Source of the DNA: Fennellomyces sp. T-0311
Taxonomy: Eukaryota; Mucoromycota; Mucoromycetes; Mucorales; Lichtheimiaceae
Reading direction: 5' to 3'
Length of the DNA: 64,000 nt
Assembly (NCBI GenBank): GCA_025266875.1
Contig: JALLLT010000043.1
Span: 248,001-312,000 of the forward strand
Position 1 is the stretch's first letter. Every line of letters begins with the position of its first letter. The notes beneath the pieces are model-generated. The model was not told the origin of the DNA, ran no database searches, and saw nothing but the letters and a program-made list of their open reading frames with translations. The position numbers and the translations under genes are program-made. Shown one piece after another: positions 59,420 to 64,000 of this stretch.

Positions 59420-59701
59420 ATGATGGGACGGTCCAAGGATTCGTCCGCCTCTGTTACCCAAGCGGCAGAGCAACTTGTGGAGTGACGTTTGCTCCAGTCT
59501 TCACCGCTCGTCCGCGCCCTCATCCCACTTCTTGAATCCTCATTACCTGGACCACACCTTGTCCTCTTGGCGCGCAGTATTCGTTTGAATCATCACAAGA
59601 AATACCTGGAAATGAAAGAGGGAAATGAGTTTATAAAAACTGAAAGATTAAAGAAAGTCCATGATGGCAGGAAAATGGCACCCAGGAAAGCAACAAACTA
59701 G
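59420..59701 (+). pseudogene. Small basic ORF interrupted by an in-frame TGA
   Basis: ATG ATG at 59420 opens MMGRSKDSSASVTQAAEQLV followed by E and then TGA at 59483. The same frame continues RLLQSSPLVRALIPLLESSL, PGPHLVLLARSIRLNHHKKY and a Lys-rich tail to 59701. An intron removing the stop would be only 16-21 nt, too short. Options are a nonsense mutation, stop-codon readthrough, or coincidence. No family recognised. Confidence 0.35.
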
Positions 59702-60448
59702 GTCCATTGACGTGGCAAAGTCATGACACCAGCTTACCTGATTATTACCAATGGGCTCGTCCGGACGTTGTGACAGAAAGCTACTTTTGCACACCACTGC
59801 CTTCATGCTTACAGGGACACGTCACGAAATTCTGGGCCTGTGCCTGTGCCAAATTTTTTTCTGATAAGTAGACAAGTGTAATATGAAAAAACCGTGTATG
59901 TGCGTGAGATTTTATTATGACAAAAAAATTGTACTTCACTTATTTTGTTACTGCTTCCAATCCTGATACATTTTATAGGCAGACTTTCATTAAAAAGGCT
60001 CGCTATTCGATGGCATCGCACCATGGCTGTTTGTGCAAGAAAAACATGCTCCAGCCACATGCTTTGCCTTGTAAAAACTTTTTCACTCGATGCAGCTAAC
60101 TTTTGCAGTGGACCGTGGTAGAAAAGTAGGCATAAAACGTGCAAAGAAAAAGCGAGGATAACGTTTCTTGAACAAGTTTTGGCTAAGCAACATCCCGCTC
60201 GGAGCACGGTCACTCTTATTTCAGGCTAAACCAGGAACGAAAGAAATTAAGGTACAAGGAAAAAAAAGATCACTGTATTTAACAAATTGCTATGATTCCA
60301 TCCGTATACTGTAGCATGGAAACAATACAGCTTTTTTTTTTTACTAGGCAACCATGACGACGCTAGGGAGTGCCGTTGCTCGGTGATTAAAATAATTGTC
60401 GTTATGCAAGAATTGCCGCTTTCGTCACATGCTTCTTTTTTTCCCGCC
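59702..60448. other. Intergenic, no supported gene
   Basis: A minus-strand frame at 59809-60213 and a plus-strand frame at 59917-60099 have no recognisable motif. This includes the promoter of the gene at 60449. Confidence 0.4.
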
Positions 60449-60936
60449 ATGTCAACTTTGCTGGCGATGGATGCAGATCTTTTGGTATGTAAGCAGAACG
60501 GGGTCGCTTTTCAGCCAAACCAGTAAGCTAATTGCTCTTCATTTGGAAAGGTCATTGTTGATCGAGGCAAGAGGCAAAGGATTCCCAACTTGCAAGCCAG
60601 CTTCTGGCAGTTCAAAAGGTAAGTGTTACTTACGTGTCTCCTCGGTGTTTTTACGTGAGTTTTTGTTCTCATGCCTTTTGAATTGTAGAGTAGATCAACG
60701 CTCGGCAGCCGGACAGGCAGCATTGTCCCTTGGTGTCGGCGAATGGCGTCGCCCACCTTGGATCGCAAGGTACAATGACAGCAAATGATTGTGACTAAAA
60801 CGTGTTTCTTTGGCAGAGCAGCGTTTAGAAAGGATGCAAAGGCAAAGGTAATTAAGAACATAAGGACACGTGAGTACCGTTCTAACTCACAGCATCTCTA
60901 GACGAGGCGACCATCGTACACCGTCCAAAGGAGTGA
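60449..60936 (+). CDS. Five-exon 90-aa basic protein, unrecognised
   Basis: Exons 60449-60484, 60551-60618, 60689-60769, 60817-60869 and 60902-60936 join in frame across four GT-AG introns (32-70 nt) to 90 aa. The start context is CCGCCATG. Segments include MSTLLAMDADLLVIVDRGKR, RIPNLQASFWQFKR, ALSLGVGEWRRPPWIARAAF, and RKDAKAKVIKNIRT before the end. The protein is strongly basic with an aromatic/Pro-rich middle, which would suit a small ribosomal (perhaps mitochondrial) or RNA-binding protein, but I do not recognise it. The consistent splice chain is the main evidence. The last intron is short (32 nt) and the C-terminus is therefore tentative. Confidence 0.5.
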
Positions 60937-62903
60937 AACCGCGAGGACCCAACGAAGCAATCGTCGCAATCGGGTTAGTTGCTGATCTTCTTTGGCATTC
61001 CTTTTGCATGTATGATTACTTAAACGTGATTTATCTTGTGCTTAGATCCCAGTGAACGGCCGCGCATCCGAGTTGCAGGCAGCCGAACGAAAGCACGGGT
61101 CATGTCTGTCGGTTTGCCAGTACAGATTTATACTGGTAGTTGTCGCATGGCATATGCAATATGTAAGCCGAGCAACGCTCACGTGTGATCCTGTGGCAAA
61201 AGGGCGCAAGGCTCCGCCAGTATGGATCTGGAAAACTGCCGTAGCATGTTTGGGGGTTCTGTGGAGGGTAGTTGGAGGGTGCTTTGTCCAGTGTTCCCGA
61301 CTGTTGTTCCCAACTCCACGGATTTCTTTCCCCACCCTTCGCTTCCACAAGCTCAGGAGCGATAAAACATTGGGAGAAACAGTATGCGCCAGTGAGAAGA
61401 GCCAACCCGAAACCCTGACACTACGGTTGGCCCGTTCAAGGCGAAAAAGTGAGGCATCGTTTTGCTTGGGATTATGATACGCAGGTGATACGCGACTTGA
61501 ACAAGACCAAGCAGTGGCTTACCAAGCCTTGTGTCAGGGTCGCCTTGGCGACCACACCCCTCCCACATTCCCACATACTCCCCTACTATTGATCCTTTTT
61601 TGTTTTACAATAGCATGCATCCATTGTTGTTGATGGGCAAAGAGCACAGTGCAACAAGTTGTTGCTCCAGGTAAATATTTCAAGCTACTTTTCTATTGTG
61701 TGTGACCAACAAACAAACTACCATTTTAGAGTTCGATGGCCAGGGAACACGCCGAGTGAAACAGAATGGCGTTTTACACTTGCAACTTTATGCCGCTTAT
61801 GCAATCGAAAGCCAAACATATACTTTGTTTCCAACTGTGTTTATTAATGGCCCAAATTGCCGGGAATAACTTTTATGTGAGCCATCATCTGCACAATAGG
61901 ATTGTACGACACAGCTACGTGTCAACACCAAAAATACGGCCATGTTGAGAGAGCATCATTTTTTTGACAATAAACCACTTTCATTGTATGAAACCATGAG
62001 TTAAGCGTGACAACGTTACTTTGCAACAGACCATTATTATACAAAACGTAAAAACGCCAAGCCAATTGCTCTTTTCTTCAAGTACACACGCGGCGCCAAC
62101 AACTGTTGTACAACAAACAATAACTCCCCCCCATTGTCATCTATATCATTCACTGCGAGGGGATGCTGTAGCTCTGATTACACTGGCATATCAGTGACGC
62201 ACATTATTTTCATTCACCCAGTGTGTTCCACAAAAATAGCTTTTATTTGTATTCATCATAGACGCACTGCTTGCCACATTGACAGTCAGATAGAATCCTG
62301 GCATAATCCGGTAACATTTATCGCTTTCTCTTTCGTGCGATTGAAATAATCATAGTACAAGCTGATCCCTATACATTTTACAGTAGGCTCTGAATCACGT
62401 AAGGCCACTGCACGTTTATAAAATGGTACGGCGATCGGCAAAATAAAAGCTTAATAACTCTCAGAAATAAACAATAACTTTTGAACTATGATCGCCCTTT
62501 TGGTTGTTAAATGGCGACGACAGCAGCGCAAATAGTTCGATCCATCATTTGTGTCAAGCCTGAAATACTATCTATTGTTTCCAGCTCCCCATGTCATTGC
62601 CATCGTAATACCCTGAAGACGCGATAGTTTCCATGCAAACGTGCAGGAACTTGATTTCTCTTTTCTGATTGGCTTACCGTAATATCGGGATTTCTTGGAG
62701 GCAATCAGAAGTCATGCACTGCGAACGGTTTCTCGGTGTCTTTTCCTCGTCAAGGTAAGTTGATTGTATCATTTTGCATTGACCGCAGAATCAGACGCCT
62801 GACCGTACATTTTGGATTTGGTAGAGGATCAGATCGGTGCATTTCATTTTTTTTCCTCCGTGATGCGTACAGTGGACGCATTGTATTAGCATTGCGACAT
62901 TAA
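60937..62903. other. Intergenic, no supported gene
   Basis: Overlapping frames on both strands at 61042-61574 lack motifs. A small perfect inverted repeat (GGTCGCCTTGGCGACC) sits near 61538. From 61600 the DNA is AT-rich without coding signal. Confidence 0.4.
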
Positions 62904-63201
62904 GGGCTCCGTTGGTTTCCTAGTTTTGGGCTCGCAAGTTCCAATGACAAGTTCCGAGCTATCTTTGGTTACGTAGAGCTCAGTGCGTTTTGGGCTCCAT
63001 TGCGGTTTCCTAGTGACGATTTTGCAACGTGTCCAGACAAGTGTCGGGCTATATCTGTGGCGTTGTGTATAATCGTTGCGACCCTTTTTAGTGGGCTCTG
63101 GCTGGTTTCTGAGCTTTGGTGTCTAGGGCCAAGGACAAGTTCTGACCTATCTTTGGTACCATATCACTAGCTTCGTGTGGGCTCTGGCTGGTTTCCTTGT
63201 T
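62904..63201 (+). repeat. Degenerate tandem repeat, ~90-bp period
   Basis: GGGCTC(T/C)... followed by GGTTTCCTAG/GGTTTCTGAG-type sequence recurs at 62904, 62992, 63093 and 63179 (spacings 88, 101, 86). Each unit is followed by CAAGTTC/CAAGTG...GAGCTATCTTTGG-like sequence. Copies are diverged. Confidence 0.65.
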
Positions 63202-63301
63202 TTGACTTGGGCTGGGCTACGGACAGATGTCAGACTGTCTGTGCTTTCGAGAGTCATTGCGTCTTCTTTTGCACGGCGCTTGCATTTCGTCATTTATATC
63301 T

Positions 63302-63722
63302 AGGGTAACCCACAGAGTGGCGCACCCAAGTCCTGCGATGGTGGCGACCATGGGCGTTATTCTTCGTTTGTATATATTATTTCTTTATATCCAGGGTAAC
63401 CCACAGAGTGGCGCACTCAAGTCCTGCGATGGTGGCGACCATGGGCGTTATTCTTCTTTTGTATACTTTTATTCTACCATATCTAGGGTAACCCACAGAG
63501 TGGCGCACCCAAGTCCTGCGATGGTGGCGACCATGGGCGTTATTCTTCTTTTGTATATATTATTTCTTTATATCCAGGGTAACCCACAGAGTGGCGCACC
63601 CAAGTCCTGCGATGGTGGCGACCATGGGCGTTATTCTTCTTTTGTATACTTTTATTCTACCATATCTAGGGTAACCCACAGAGTGGCGCACCCAAGTCCT
63701 GCGATGGTGGCGACCATGGGCG
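63302..63722 (+). repeat. Satellite-like array, 5 units of 91/92 bp in A/B alternation
   Basis: AGGGTAACCCACAGAGTGGC starts at 63302, 63393, 63485, 63576 and 63668. Spacings alternate 91, 92, 91, 92 because two variant linkers alternate (TATATTATTTCTTTATATCC versus TACTTTTATTCTACCATATC). The 183-bp dimer is the higher-order unit. The core is nearly identical between units. An open frame runs through (183 = 3 x 61), but it looks like a by-product of the repeat. Confidence 0.9.
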
Positions 63723-64000
63723 ATCTTATTCTTTTGCAAGAGCCGTGTATTTCATTATTTTAGGAACCGTGGCGGCCCGTTTTACCTCGTAAGAGCAAGG
63801 GTTGCCATTGGTGTCCGCGTTGCGGGATAGGATTAGCTTCGGCTGTTCCTATGTGAAGCCAAGGCGCATCTTCTTTTGCACCTCTCTTCGTGCCAGTGTC
63901 TCCATCGTCAGCTACATGATGATCGCTTTTACAGCAGCTCTACCTTCTACATGGCACACCCTTTGAACATTAGTTGGTAGTAGATTCTGATAGTTGGCTT
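63723..64000. other. Window edge, no supported feature
   Basis: Sequence after the array is GC-richer and non-coding as far as visible. It may continue the repeat-associated region beyond the window. Confidence 0.4.

Noticed and set aside
63227..63763. 178-codon open frame through the satellite array
   Set aside because: The frame stays open because the 183-bp unit is a multiple of three. The product is just the repeat translated and has no independent support.

Overview
The window looks like nuclear DNA of an early-diverging filamentous fungus, most likely Mucoromycota and probably Mucorales-like. The evidence is the short GT-AG introns (about 45-85 nt, several of exactly 55 nt), AT-rich intergenic DNA, compact multi-exon genes, and the family mix: HET-like proteins, TPR/F-box/LRR proteins of the Pof3/Dia2 type, tandem P450s, and a transposase family that I recall as common in Mucoromycota. 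The species is inferred from gene content only. Exon models were built by hand from splice sites and reading-frame continuity, and where the exon lengths were summed the total is divisible by three.

Region 1 (1-16 kb) is accessory. It holds two tandem HET-domain genes (1455-3074 and 3910-5605), two tandem cytochrome P450 genes on the minus strand (5678-7775 and 8264-10307) that share a near-identical upstream element, a TPR/F-box/LRR gene (10765-12820), and a small secreted cysteine-rich protein (15749-16096) in otherwise gene-poor DNA.

Region 2 (18.4-25.5 kb) is a core block: an NKAP-like splicing/nuclear protein, SRP14, MAK16, RXT3 and TVP18. SRP14 and MAK16 are convergent and 48 bp apart. 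MAK16 and RXT3 are divergent.

Region 3 (26-47.8 kb) is accessory and rich in transposable elements. It has a decayed HET copy near 27 kb, an unrecognised zinc-finger gene (28676-29614), a 172-bp Tc1/mariner-type MITE (30166-30337) and a second TPR/F-box/LRR gene (31518-33654). A DNA transposase follows, whose two halves lie in opposite orientation (34.6-36.2 kb minus, 40.3-42.0 kb plus). Between them sits a complete, apparently recent MULE (36592-40260) with identical 272-bp terminal inverted repeats, an 8-bp target duplication, and a transposase carrying FAR1-like, MULE DDE, SWIM and OTU-protease-like parts. A GNAT acetyltransferase and an MFS transporter close the region.

Region 4 (47.9-57.5 kb) is again core: a JJJ1/DNAJC21-like ribosome-biogenesis co-chaperone, a succinyl-CoA ligase alpha-like protein, a small membrane protein, a MATE transporter and a URK1/UCKL1-type uridine kinase.

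Region 5 (57.5-64 kb) is sparse: short coding-like segments, a convincing but unrecognised five-exon 90-aa gene (60449-60936), and at the right edge two adjacent tandem-repeat arrays with a period near 90 bp. The second array has an alternating A/B (183-bp) higher-order organisation.

The most interesting items are the OTU-bearing MULE nested between the inverted halves of an older transposon, the HET family (two intact genes plus one relic) outside its best-known ascomycete setting, and the edge satellite.
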